Source: Aldehydirespirator sp965200005 (lineage in GTDB: Bacteria > Actinomycetota > Acidimicrobiia > Acidimicrobiales > Aldehydirespiratoraceae). Taken from it: DNA of 64,000 bases. The stretch is from the NCBI GenBank assembly GCA_965200005.1, contig OZ241331.1, positions 248,001-312,000 on the forward strand, given 5' to 3'. Below, in pieces: positions 21,112-29,253 of this stretch (position 1 is its first letter; each line of letters starts with the position of its first letter). The notes beneath the pieces are model-generated. The model did no database searches, was not told the DNA's origin, and saw only the letters and a list, made by a program, of their open reading frames with translations. The position numbers and the translations under genes were made by a program.

Positions 21112-21261
21112 GTTTGCCTTCCTCGTCCGGCGGGCCGTCGACCCATTGGTGCTCTCTATGAGCGCACCGGATGTCTCAGGTGAGCGTGATCTGTATTCCG
21201 GGCGCCGAGTCTAAGGACACAACCGACCGTGCCAACACCCCCGGCGCTAGGACGCTGCTAT
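21112..21261 (-). promoter_or_regulatory. Possible uL10 leader between rplA and rplJ
   Basis: The spacer between rplA and rplJ is non-coding. It contains a hairpin GGTG..CTC-ATAGA-GAG..CACC near 21145-21170 and a GC-rich palindromic stretch (GGCCCGCCGG) near the rplJ Shine-Dalgarno. A uL10-bL12 binding leader is commonly found in this position, but I could not match the kink-turn consensus with confidence. Confidence 0.35.
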
Positions 21262-21303
21262 TTGGTCGTTGGTCGTTAGTCGTTGGTCGTTAGTCGCTAG
21301 TCG
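21262..21303. repeat. Six 7-nt tandem repeats at the rplA 3' end
   Basis: Six units of the form TTGGTCG/TTAGTCG/CTAGTCG run head to tail on the plus strand; the last contains the rplA stop codon. On the transcribed strand they read CGACTAA or CGACCAA. The variants alternate, which suggests slippage or unit duplication in the rplA-rplJ spacer. Confidence 0.85.
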
Positions 21304-21995
21304 GCGGCACCAACCCCGGCAGGGTCAACTCGCACGCCGGGCCCCATCGAAGAACTCAGCACAACCTTCTTGACGTACTTGCCCTTTGCTGCGGCTGGTT
21401 TGACCCGCTGCAACTCTGCAACTACCGCACGCAAGTTGCGCAGCAGATCGCTGTCGTCAAAGGAGACCCGGCCAATGGGGACATGCACGTTGGCGTATCG
21501 GTCGGTGCGATACTCAACCTTGCCGGCCTTGAACTCACCAATAGTGCGGGCCACGTCTCTAGTCACGGTGCCGCTCTTGGGGTTGGGCATTAGGCCTCGG
21601 GGCCCAAGAATCCGACCGAGCTTGCCAACAACTCGCATCATGTCGGGCGTCGCTATGGCGACATCGAAGTCGGTCATCCCGCCTGTGACCATCTCGGCGA
21701 GGTCTTCTGCCCCGACAAGATCGGCACCAGCGTCACGAGCGATCATTGCCATCTCGCCCTGAGCGAACACGACGACTCGCACGTCTTTGCCCGTGCCCGC
21801 AGGCAACGAGATCGTGCCACGCAGCATCTGATCGGCCTTGCGTGGATCCACACCAAGCCTCACTACAACGTCAACGCTTTCGTTGAAGCGCCGCCGTGCC
21901 AGGCTCTTCACGAGACCCACAGCATCAGTATCGCTGTGATCGTGGAGACGATCGAAACTCTTTAGCGCATCTAGATGCTTCTTGCCCTTGGCCAT
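21297..21995 (-). CDS. rplA: 50S ribosomal protein uL1
   Basis: Mobile L1-stalk protein that helps move deacylated tRNA from the E site, and often a translational repressor of rplK-rplA. The 232-residue product has the conserved GTISLPAGTGKDVRVVVFAQG and LMPNPKSGTVTRDV segments. Normal length. It lies 64 nt after rplK; its stop codon is inside a 7-nt tandem repeat. Confidence 0.98.
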   Translation of the reverse strand: MAKGKKHLDALKSFDRLHDHSDTDAVGLVKSLARRRFNESVDVVVRLGVDPRKADQMLRGTISLPAGTGKDVRVVVFAQGEMAMIARDAGADLVGAEDLAEMVTGGMTDFDVAIATPDMMRVVGKLGRILGPRGLMPNPKSGTVTRDVARTIGEFKAGKVEYRTDRYANVHVPIGRVSFDDSDLLRNLRAVVAELQRVKPAAAKGKYVKKVVLSSSMGPGVRVDPAGVGAAD

Positions 21996-22059
21996 AGCCC
22001 CTCCTAAACCCGCTGCCGCCGCTGCCGCTGCTACTTGATTGGTCGATTAGTTGATCGGA

Positions 22060-22485
22060 TCAGGCAACGGATATGCCCATTGAGCGGGCTGTGCCTTCGA
22101 TTTGCGCCTTGGCAGCAACCAACGTCGTCGCATTCAAGTCCGGCATCTTCTTTTCGGCGATCTCGGTCAACTGATCTTCGGTAATGGTTCCTGCAGGCTC
22201 TCGGCCGGGAGCTGTTGACGCCTTGTCAAGCCCAGCAGCAAGCCGGATCAGATACGAAGTGGGAGGCGTCTTGGTGATGAACGAGAACGTCCTGTCCTCA
22301 TAAATCGTTATCTCGGCCGGAATTATCTGGCCACGCTGATCCTCGGTGCGCTTGTTGTAGTCACGGCAAAAATCCATGATGGCCACGCCGTGAGGGCCGA
22401 GAGCGGTGCCCACCGGGGGAGCCGGCGTCGCCTGACCGCCGGGGATCTGAATCTTTACTACAGCAGCGACCGACTTTCGGGCCAT
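22060..22485 (-). CDS. rplK: 50S ribosomal protein uL11
   Basis: GTPase-centre protein that binds 23S rRNA with the thiostrepton site. The 141-residue product has the N-terminal KIQIPGGQATPAPPVGTALG with the thiopeptide-contact prolines, and the C-terminal GTARSMGISV. Normal length, between nusG (91-nt gap) and rplA. Confidence 0.98.
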   Translation of the reverse strand: MARKSVAAVVKIQIPGGQATPAPPVGTALGPHGVAIMDFCRDYNKRTEDQRGQIIPAEITIYEDRTFSFITKTPPTSYLIRLAAGLDKASTAPGREPAGTITEDQLTEIAEKKMPDLNATTLVAAKAQIEGTARSMGISVA

Positions 22486-22576
22486 GTGGACTCTCCCAGA
22501 GTTGGTACGAACGTGGCAGTGTGGCGGCAGTCGCAGCCGTCACCAACCTGCGGCCACAAATGCCAAGAAACGAGAG

Positions 22577-23203
22577 CTAGAGGCGAGCTACCTGGGCGAA
22601 CTCAAGCTCAACGGGAGTCTCCCGCCCGAAGATGTTCACAAGAACCTTGACCTTGAGTTGGTCTTCGTTGATCTCGATGATCTCGCCAGAGAAGTCAGCA
22701 AAGGGGCCGTCTTTGACACGGACTGTCTCGCCGATGTCGTACTCGAACATCGGCTTGGCGCGGGTGGCTGACTGTTGCGATCTCTCCATGCCCAGGAACG
22801 ATTCAACGTCACGCCGACGCAACGGTGTGGGCCGACCGCCCTGATTCACGAAGCCGGTCACATTGGGGGTGTCGCGGATTACTGGCCACACTTCATCGTC
22901 AAGGTCGCATCGCACGAAGACGTAACCGGGGAATAGCCGCTTCGAGGAAATTACCTTCTTGCCGTTCTTGAACTCCGGCACGTCTCGAAGCGGGATTACG
23001 ACCTCGTGGATGCGCCCCTCCATGTTCATCGAAGTGGTGCGGGCTTCGAGGTTCTTCTTGACCTTTTTCTCGTAACCCGACTGTGTGTGTACAACAAACC
23101 AGCGGCCGGGCTTGTCATAAGGGCTCACGACCTTGGCTTTGGCTTCTTCAGCGAATAGCTCTTCTTCGGTAATGAACTCGCTTTGTGCGGTCACTCTTGC
23201 CAT
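22577..23203 (-). CDS. nusG: Transcription elongation/antitermination factor NusG
   Basis: Binds the beta' clamp and links RNA polymerase with the ribosome or Rho. The N-terminal NGN domain starts at about residue 33 (GRWFVVHTQSGYEKKVKKNL) and includes KRLFPGYVFVRCDL. The C-terminal KOW domain contains VRVKDGPFADFSGEIIEIN. About 30 acidic residues precede the NGN domain, as in other actinobacteria. 208 residues; starts 11 nt after secE. Confidence 0.98.
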   Translation of the reverse strand: MARVTAQSEFITEEELFAEEAKAKVVSPYDKPGRWFVVHTQSGYEKKVKKNLEARTTSMNMEGRIHEVVIPLRDVPEFKNGKKVISSKRLFPGYVFVRCDLDDEVWPVIRDTPNVTGFVNQGGRPTPLRRRDVESFLGMERSQQSATRAKPMFEYDIGETVRVKDGPFADFSGEIIEINEDQLKVKVLVNIFGRETPVELEFAQVARL

Positions 23204-23214
23204 CTCTTGAACCC

Positions 23215-23508
23215 TTAGGAGTCGAACAGCTCGAGTATGAACGTCGAGAACACCCAGTCGAGCCCGTAAATCATTGCCGTGAGCACTACCACAGTGACAA
23301 GAACAACGATCGAGTAATTGACGGTTTCTGCCCGGCTCGGCCAGGCAACTTTGCGAAGCTCGCCACGCACCTCACGCAGGAACTGAACGGGTGGGGTGCG
23401 TTCCTGTGGAGAGGTAGACGGACGGCTACGGCTGCGGATTGGAGAGCCTTCAGCGTCGATCTCTCCCTGCCTCTGAAGCATCCGCTTCTGCTGGCGGTTC
23501 ATTGCCAT
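23215..23508 (-). CDS. secE: Preprotein translocase subunit SecE
   Basis: Small essential subunit of the SecYEG channel. The 97-residue product has a charged cytoplasmic N-terminal half, the conserved amphipathic FLREVRGELRKVAWPSRAE segment and one C-terminal membrane helix (VVLVTVVVLTAMIYGLDWVF). It lies between tRNA-Trp and nusG in the standard order. Confidence 0.96.
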   Translation of the reverse strand: MAMNRQQKRMLQRQGEIDAEGSPIRSRSRPSTSPQERTPPVQFLREVRGELRKVAWPSRAETVNYSIVVLVTVVVLTAMIYGLDWVFSTFILELFDS

Positions 23509-23570
23509 CTTCGGATGTCACCTCTGAAAACTGGGAACTGGACTGACGGTCGGCGCAACGTCGCGGGTCG

Positions 23571-23643
23571 CAGGGGCGGAGGGACTCGAACCCCCAACCG
23601 CCGGTTTTGGAGACCGGTGCTCTGCCAATTGAGCCACGCCCCT
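23571..23643 (-). tRNA. tRNA-Trp (CCA)
   Basis: Full cloverleaf on the minus strand: acceptor AGGGGCG/CGCCCCT, D arm GCTCAATTGGCAGAGC, anticodon stem CGGT with loop CTCCAAA (anticodon CCA), T arm GGGGGTTCGAGTCCC. 73 nt with discriminator G; CCA not encoded. It lies 62 nt upstream of secE, a position common in actinobacteria. Confidence 0.97.
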
Positions 23644-23697
23644 TAGCAGCCCGGATACGCTACCGCGCAGTGGAGACCGCGCCTACAGATTAGTTGG

Positions 23698-24120
23698 CTA
23701 GGCGGCGACCCTAGGGCGGCGGCTGCGTGCTGCAAGTGTCACTATCCCGGCGACTGCTGCCAGCCCTGCGACAAGACCTCCCGCTTTGATCACGGCCACC
23801 GACACTAGGCGTCGCTGTGGCTGGCTCTCATGGCTGGCTAGGTAGGCCAGTACTTGTGTTTCTATGCGAGACCCATCACCCACAGGTGCTTCACGCAGTT
23901 GGTGTAGTGCCTTCATAAGCCGTTGGTAGCGCAACTGTTCGGCTCGACAACGTAGGCAAGTCCCAAGGTGTTCCTGCTTGGTGGAGTCGAGGGCCCGGCC
24001 GCCGCGCGCGGCTGCGGCTAGTGCCTCGCTGACATCGGTGCAGTCACGGCGACGCTGCTCAACTAGAGGTTGCACCGATGACGCCAGCCGTAGATGACTT
24101 CGGTCACGCTTAGCGGCCAT
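23698..24120 (-). CDS. Zinc-finger anti-sigma factor, membrane-anchored
   Basis: Probable anti-sigma factor for the ECF sigma encoded just upstream. The 140-residue product has a ZAS-type HLGTCLRC motif (His-x3-Cys-x2-Cys) and one C-terminal membrane helix (about residues 107-130), so the N-terminal half would sit in the cytoplasm. Its ATG at 24120 overlaps the sigma stop by 11 nt, implying coupled synthesis. The signal sensed is unknown. Confidence 0.75.
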   Translation of the reverse strand: MAAKRDRSHLRLASSVQPLVEQRRRDCTDVSEALAAAARGGRALDSTKQEHLGTCLRCRAEQLRYQRLMKALHQLREAPVGDGSRIETQVLAYLASHESQPQRRLVSVAVIKAGGLVAGLAAVAGIVTLAARSRRPRVAA

Positions 24121-24679
24121 TGCCGGTGCCTTCTCCTGGGAGGGGCATCACATGCTCGCGGAGGCGCTTGCGCGCCCTGTGCAAGCGCACCTTTGCCGCG
24201 GTGACCGAGATTCCGAGTTCGCTGGCGATTGCCTTGTGCGTGAGGTCATACATGTCACGCAACACCAGCACCGCGCGCAAGCGGGGCGGTAGATCCGCGA
24301 TGGCAGCATCAAGGGTGGCGCGCAGCTCCGAATAGTCGCTCTGTAGGACTGGGTCGTTGTCAGGATGGGTGTCGACAACAGCTTCATCTGAAGCAAGTTC
24401 GTCGTAACGATGACGCTGGCGGCGCTTCAGTTGTGTCGCTGAGCAGTTCGCGACGATGCGATACAGCCAGGTGCTGAACTGCGCCTCACCACGGAAGCGG
24501 CCTACTCCTCGATATGCCCTGAGGTATGCCTCTTGCACCACGTCGCCTGCGTCCTCGCTGTTGCCTGTGAGCCGGAAGGCGAGCGCATACGCATCGGAGT
24601 GGGTGATGCGAACAAGCTGGTTGAAGGCCTCTCGGTCACCAGCTTGGGCTCGCTCTACTAGCTCTGACGTGTCCGTCAC
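24110..24679 (-). CDS. ECF-family RNA polymerase sigma factor
   Basis: Alternative sigma factor with region 2 (AFNQLVRITHSDAYALAFRL, DVVQEAYLRAYRG, FSTWLYRIVANC) and region 4 (LPPRLRAVLVLRDMYDLTH, GISVTAAKVRLHRARKRLR). GTG at 24679 is chosen because AGGGAG lies about 10 nt upstream; the frame stays open to 24754. From this start it has 189 residues, normal for the family. The downstream overlapping zinc-finger protein is its likely anti-sigma partner. Confidence 0.9.
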   Translation of the reverse strand: MTDTSELVERAQAGDREAFNQLVRITHSDAYALAFRLTGNSEDAGDVVQEAYLRAYRGVGRFRGEAQFSTWLYRIVANCSATQLKRRQRHRYDELASDEAVVDTHPDNDPVLQSDYSELRATLDAAIADLPPRLRAVLVLRDMYDLTHKAIASELGISVTAAKVRLHRARKRLREHVMPLPGEGTGNGR

Positions 24680-24806
24680 ATGTTGAGACTCCCTGCGAGC
24701 ACGACCGTTACGCGTCGTTGAGTGCAGGGCCCGGTGGCGTGCCGCTTCAGGCATCCGAAATCCCGAGGTTCACAGCGGTTGTTCTATCACTCGCAGGCAG
24801 TTCGCT

Positions 24807-24870
24807 GCGGATCCGGCGGATTTGGCAGATTTGGCGGATCTGGCAGACTTTGGCGATTGGGCGGATTTGG
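24807..24870. repeat. Degenerate 9-10 nt repeat next to tRNA-Met
   Basis: Several imperfect copies of GGCGGATTT / GGCAGATTT follow one another on the plus strand directly beside the 3' end of tRNA-Met. No coding potential is evident. It may be a slippage-derived array or transcription end region. Confidence 0.6.
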
Positions 24871-24944
24871 TAGCGACGGACAGATTCGAACTGTCGACCT
24901 CTCGATTATGAGTCGAGCGCTCTCACCTACTGAGCTACGTCGCC
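24871..24944 (-). tRNA. tRNA-Met (CAT), elongator type
   Basis: Cloverleaf on the minus strand: acceptor GGCGACG/CGTCGCT (first pair G-U), D arm AGCTCAGTAGGTGAGAGC, anticodon arm CTCGA-CTCATAA-TCGAG with anticodon CAT, T arm GACAGTTCGAATCTGTC. 74 nt. It lacks initiator features (no unpaired first base, no GGG/CCC anticodon stem). An Ile2 (lysidine) identity cannot be fully excluded. Confidence 0.93.
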
Positions 24945-24952
24945 ATGTGGTG

Positions 24953-25025
24953 AGCTCCCTGTCAGAATCGAACTGACGACCTTCTCCTTACCATGGAGAC
25001 GCTCTACCGTCTGAGCTAAGGGAGC
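24953..25025 (-). tRNA. tRNA-Thr (GGT)
   Basis: Cloverleaf on the minus strand: acceptor GCTCCCT/AGGGAGC, D arm AGCTCAGACGGTAGAGC, anticodon arm TCTCC-ATGGTAA-GGAGA with anticodon GGT, T arm GTCAGTTCGATTCTGAC. 73 nt. It lies 8 nt upstream of tRNA-Met, so the two are probably co-transcribed. Confidence 0.95.
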
Positions 25026-25117
25026 ATGCCGACACGGTTGCGCGGAGATGCAATGATGCCAGACATCTCATGCGTTACCAACCACCAAAGGTGACGAGGC
25101 CACGAGTCGGCGCCGGG

Positions 25118-26236
25118 CTAACGAGGATCGAAGCATGCCAGCGCCTTTGAAGAGAGCGAGACACGCCGGCGGTTAGCTGCGAGATCGTTGCGGTCTAGCC
25201 CGTTAGTCAAATACGAGAACGAGATGCCGCTCGCTGGATCCGCCCAACCAATCTGACACTTGGTGCCGCCATGTCCGAACGCGCCAGGCGATGCACCATG
25301 ACCATGGCCACGCAAGCTTGCCTTCCCATCATCACCCGCGATCACGAAGGCGTGTGAGCGGTTTGAGGGCACACCGAACCAGTCAGCGGCACGCTGGCGT
25401 ACAACCATCGCATCGGCCCGCACTTCTGGATGCAACAGGCCACCGGTGTTGTGCAACACCGCCTGATACCAGAGCGCGATATCGGTGGCGGTGGCAAATC
25501 CACCTCCTGCAGGCACTGCTATTGCTCGCATCCATGGCTCGTTGAACGCCATCAACATCTCCTCGGTGATGCCGGCGTCGGGAACCGTCTCAAGCCCGAT
25601 TGCGGCAAACTCGGCAGCGCTAATGGGAGTGCCGATCAAGCTGAGCTCGGCGATGTTTCCCTCGTTTGCTGGATCGGAGCCTGCTGTAAGCCACGACCCG
25701 CGGCCCACGGGTTTGAGTACCGCATCGGCAATAGCGTCGGCGTAGTAGCGCCCGGTTATCTCCTCAATGATGTCTGCAATCACCCAGTGAGCGCTGGCAG
25801 GGTGATATTCGTACCTTGAACCCGGCGGCCAATCGGTTTGCCACTTGGCATAGGCCTCCAGTCTTGACAGCCGGTTTGACATGTCGTTAACTGCGTGACC
25901 CGCATAAGGAAACCCACCGGCGTGCAACAGGACCTGCGAGACTGTGATGTCTTGCTTGTCGTTGCCTGCGAACGTCGGCAAGATGTCTGACACTGGCGCG
26001 TCAACATCAAAGTGTCCCTCTGCAGCGAGTTGTAAGGCAGTTAGGGACACAGTCGGTTTGACGGCCGAGAACATGGCGAAGAGGGTGTCGTTCTCACACT
26101 CGCCTAAGGATTCAGCAACAACGATTTCGCTCTTATAGGCAAGCGTGAACTGGCCGGCTGGTAGCAGCCCTGAATCAACATCGCGGCGTGCGCGATCAAG
26201 CAGGCTCGACACTCCCCTGCGATCAATACGAGGCAT
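25118..26236 (-). CDS. Serine hydrolase, beta-lactamase/esterase (LactB-like) family
   Basis: Penicillin-binding-protein-like serine hydrolase. The nucleophile motif FSAVKP (Ser-x-x-Lys) lies near residue 57, and a Tyr motif YEYHPASAHWV fits the second catalytic element. The C-terminal GHGGTKCQIGW provides the HxG-like third motif. 372 residues, no signal peptide, so probably cytoplasmic esterase or peptidase. It starts 22 nt after the mftF stop on the same strand and is probably in the same operon. A role in mycofactocin processing is possible but not shown. Confidence 0.82.
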   Translation of the reverse strand: MPRIDRRGVSSLLDRARRDVDSGLLPAGQFTLAYKSEIVVAESLGECENDTLFAMFSAVKPTVSLTALQLAAEGHFDVDAPVSDILPTFAGNDKQDITVSQVLLHAGGFPYAGHAVNDMSNRLSRLEAYAKWQTDWPPGSRYEYHPASAHWVIADIIEEITGRYYADAIADAVLKPVGRGSWLTAGSDPANEGNIAELSLIGTPISAAEFAAIGLETVPDAGITEEMLMAFNEPWMRAIAVPAGGGFATATDIALWYQAVLHNTGGLLHPEVRADAMVVRQRAADWFGVPSNRSHAFVIAGDDGKASLRGHGHGASPGAFGHGGTKCQIGWADPASGISFSYLTNGLDRNDLAANRRRVSLSSKALACFDPR

Positions 26237-26258
26237 TGCGCCGCAACAGTAGCTGAAC

Positions 26259-27695
26259 CTACCTGAGTACAGGCTTGATGGCTGTGAGACTTCGGTGCCC
26301 GATCACGCCTTGCCAGACGCCCAAACAGTAAGCCGCGTCGTCGACAAACCTCAGCGCAACAAACGCCGCTGGCGATTTGTCGCTCGTGGGCGCGTCGGCT
26401 TGATTGCTTCGACCCCGCGTCGTCCAGGCGTCCTGCACACAAGGTGCGACGATGCCGGCAAGTACAACTGGGCGGAGTCTGCGCGATCTGATCGCGATGA
26501 CCAAAGCCAGGGGCAGCCACGCCCTTCTCATTGCCCTCGCCAGACTAAGCGCGGCCTTCAAGTGACGCCTCAACGACATCTGTGTGGCGAGCAGGGCTAG
26601 GCGGGCACGGTCCTGCGATTGCGGGTGCGAGCGCCATAGCCGGTAGGCGGCGGCTGAAGTTGTCGTCGCGGCGATGCTGAGCCCTGACAGCGGCCGACCT
26701 AATGCAGCCGCAACCCAAGCGGCTGACGTTGCACTTGTTGTGCGTCCGGGTGCAACAACGGAACCGTGACGCTCACCAAGCGCAGCCGCAGACGTGCCGT
26801 AGTGTCGGCGCTGCTGGAGCCATGCACCCCAACTTGTTCGAGGACGGTGCCAGGCCTGCACTTCAGGCTCGTAGCGGATCGTGTGGCCCTCGGCACACAG
26901 ACGCCAGATGAAGTCAACATCCTCGCCCCAGCGCAACGACTCATCAAAGCCACCGACACTGCGAACCGTCTCGGTGCGAACCGCCAGCACTGTCGCCGGT
27001 ACGTAACGCATCCGGCACCTCGGCCCTACCGGTGATCGGTGCTCCCCCATGTCCAGGCAAGAGAACACTTGCTCGTAGCGAGCTAGCAGACTGTCGCCCG
27101 GGAGGCTCTTGATCCTCGGTGCCACGCCCTGCACCTGCGGGTCGCAGAAGTGTGCGAGCAGCTTCACCAGAGCAGCCGGCTCAATGACGGCATCAGAGTC
27201 GACAAAGACAGCAAGGGGCGTCCTGACCGCGGCAAGTCCGACATTTCGAGCAGCCGCAGGTCCACGGTTGTGGGGGCACCCGACGAAGCGGGCTCCGTAA
27301 CGTTCAGCAAGTTCCTCTATCGCCTCTGGCTCTCTCGAGGCGTCGTCAACCACAACGGTCTCAAACGAAGCGCCAAGGGTGGACAGCAAGGCTTCGAGGC
27401 CTTGCGGGTCGTCGAAGACTGGGACTACCACGGTTGCGTCCAGTCCCGGTTGCGGCATCGTGTCGATTACGGGGTGAAACATGGACGCCTCAAGCAACCG
27501 CTTTGCCAGAACTCGCTCGCGGTCTGCCGTGCCGACTTTGCCTCCGTTGAGCCAAGCCTCAACACATGATGCACCCGGTCGACTCAACCGCATTACCCGG
27601 GTTGGCCAACCCCCGATGAGTGTCCGGGCGCCGCCGATGCAGCGCAGAGAAGGATCAGCGACTAATCCGATGCCAACCGGGTAATCGGGTGGCAT
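26259..27695 (-). CDS. mftF: Mycofactocin glycosyltransferase MftF
   Basis: Glycosyltransferase family 2 enzyme that adds glucose units to premycofactocin in mycobacteria. The 478-residue length matches MftF (about 470). The MftF-specific N-terminal region (GGARTLIGGWPTRVMRLSR) precedes the GT2 domain from about residue 86: VVVPVFDD, DDASREPE, NRGPAAARNVG and VDSDAVIEP as the DxD-like site, then GGFDESLRWGEDVDFIWRL. The hydrophobic C-terminal part is also family-like. It begins 19 nt after an acyl-CoA synthetase gene and lies 7 kb from mftC. Identification rests on recalled family features. Confidence 0.85.
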   Translation of the reverse strand: MPPDYPVGIGLVADPSLRCIGGARTLIGGWPTRVMRLSRPGASCVEAWLNGGKVGTADRERVLAKRLLEASMFHPVIDTMPQPGLDATVVVPVFDDPQGLEALLSTLGASFETVVVDDASREPEAIEELAERYGARFVGCPHNRGPAAARNVGLAAVRTPLAVFVDSDAVIEPAALVKLLAHFCDPQVQGVAPRIKSLPGDSLLARYEQVFSCLDMGEHRSPVGPRCRMRYVPATVLAVRTETVRSVGGFDESLRWGEDVDFIWRLCAEGHTIRYEPEVQAWHRPRTSWGAWLQQRRHYGTSAAALGERHGSVVAPGRTTSATSAAWVAAALGRPLSGLSIAATTTSAAAYRLWRSHPQSQDRARLALLATQMSLRRHLKAALSLARAMRRAWLPLALVIAIRSRRLRPVVLAGIVAPCVQDAWTTRGRSNQADAPTSDKSPAAFVALRFVDDAAYCLGVWQGVIGHRSLTAIKPVLR

Positions 27696-27714
27696 CGCCG
27701 CGTTGGCCTCGCTT

Positions 27715-29253
27715 CTAGTTGACGGCCTTGTCCATGCCCTCCCAGTAGGGAGCGCGTAGCTTGAACTTCTGGAGCTTGCCGGTAGCGGTGCGAGCTAGCT
27801 CATCTCGCATCTCGACCGATGTCGGACACTTGTAATGAGCGATGCGGTCACGGCAATAGGCGATCAATTCTTCAGGTGTTACTGATGAACCCGGCGCCAC
27901 CACTACCAATGCCTTGACCGTCTCGCCCCACTTCTCGTGAGGAACGCCGATCACCGCCACCTCTGCCACAGCGGGATGCGAGAAGAGAGCGTCTTCCACC
28001 TCGATCGATGACACGTTCTCGCCACCAGAGATGATCACATCCTTTTTGCGGTCGGTGATCATGTAATAGCCGTCGTCATCGTCGACATAGCCACCATCGC
28101 CGGTGTAGAACCAGCCGTCGACGATCGCTTCAGCCGTTGCTTCGGGCTGTTCCCAGTAGCCCTCGAGCACATGATTGGTCCGCGCAAGGAATTCACCCGA
28201 GTCACTCACCTGCATCCGCACACCAAGCGCCGGTGCACCCTGACGTGAGAGCTTGCGTGCCCGTTCTGCCGGAGTGAGATGATCCCATTCGGCACGGCAG
28301 CGATTCATTGTTAGCAGCGGCGCTGTCTCGGTGAGGCCATAGATCTGGATGAACTCCCACCCGAGTTCGGTCTCTACGCGCTCGATCGTGCGAGTCGGTG
28401 GGGGCGCGCCCGCCACCACAATACGGGTTCTTCCCTCACCCGGAATCGGGCCTTCCCACTCCGCTGCACCATCCAAGATGGCCGCTACGACCGCTGGAGC
28501 GCCACACATGATCGTTATGTCGTGTGATTCGACCCGCCGCAGAATCTCAGTGCCGTCAACCTTGCGCAGCACGATCTGCTTGGCACCCATACCAACCATC
28601 GCATAGGGCATGCCCCAGCCGTTGCAGTGAAACATCGGCAGCGTGTGCAGGTAGGTGTCACGATCGCTCACCGTCGATTGCCATCCAAACATCGCCGCGT
28701 TCAACCAGAGACTGCGGTGCGTTTGCTGCACACCCTTGGGCCTCGCGGTGGTGCCTGACGTGTAGTTGATAACGGCCGTCTCGTCTTCGTTGGGTTCCCA
28801 GTGCCGAGGCTGTTGACCAAACCGGAATAGCGCCTCATCGGATTCGGTGCCCAGCACGAACTTGTGACGGCACTTGACTGGTCCAAGCATCTCGGCGAGT
28901 TCCGGATCGACCAGCAGCACATCTGCGCCACAGTGGTCGATTATGTAGGACACCTCATCGAGGCTCAACCGGAAGTTGACCGGTACAAAGATTCGACCAT
29001 TACCACTCACGCCCCAGAAGCAACTCAGCAACCGTCCTGCGTTGTGAGAGACCATGGCAACACGACCACCCATCGGCACGCCCAGATCATCAAGACCGGC
29101 ACCGGTCGCGTCAGCGATCTCGGCGAGGCGTGAGAACGTGACCTCACCAAGACTCGGGGCGGGCTGGTCGGGCTCATCTACAAATGCAACTCGATCGGGG
29201 TAAACGACGAGTGCTCGATTGAGATGGTCACGGACTGTGAGGGGAACCTTCAT
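27715..29253 (-). CDS. Acyl-CoA synthetase (AMP-binding, fatty acid--CoA ligase type)
   Basis: Activates a carboxylic acid with ATP and CoA through an acyl-adenylate. Adenylate-forming motifs are clear: YTSGTTARPKGVQQTH, IYGLTETAP, YTGDGGYVDDDGY (split by one Asp) and the C-terminal lysine segment RTATGKLQKFKLR. 512 residues, full length. The start codon overlaps the stop of the VWA-domain gene (ATGA), and mftF follows. Substrate is unknown; the nearby alcohol dehydrogenase and SDR suggest an acid derived from an alcohol. Confidence 0.92.
   Translation of the reverse strand: MKVPLTVRDHLNRALVVYPDRVAFVDEPDQPAPSLGEVTFSRLAEIADATGAGLDDLGVPMGGRVAMVSHNAGRLLSCFWGVSGNGRIFVPVNFRLSLDEVSYIIDHCGADVLLVDPELAEMLGPVKCRHKFVLGTESDEALFRFGQQPRHWEPNEDETAVINYTSGTTARPKGVQQTHRSLWLNAAMFGWQSTVSDRDTYLHTLPMFHCNGWGMPYAMVGMGAKQIVLRKVDGTEILRRVESHDITIMCGAPAVVAAILDGAAEWEGPIPGEGRTRIVVAGAPPPTRTIERVETELGWEFIQIYGLTETAPLLTMNRCRAEWDHLTPAERARKLSRQGAPALGVRMQVSDSGEFLARTNHVLEGYWEQPEATAEAIVDGWFYTGDGGYVDDDDGYYMITDRKKDVIISGGENVSSIEVEDALFSHPAVAEVAVIGVPHEKWGETVKALVVVAPGSSVTPEELIAYCRDRIAHYKCPTSVEMRDELARTATGKLQKFKLRAPYWEGMDKAVN

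Noticed and set aside
21262..21303. CRISPR-like array
   Set aside because: Units are 7 nt with no spacers; no cas genes are present.
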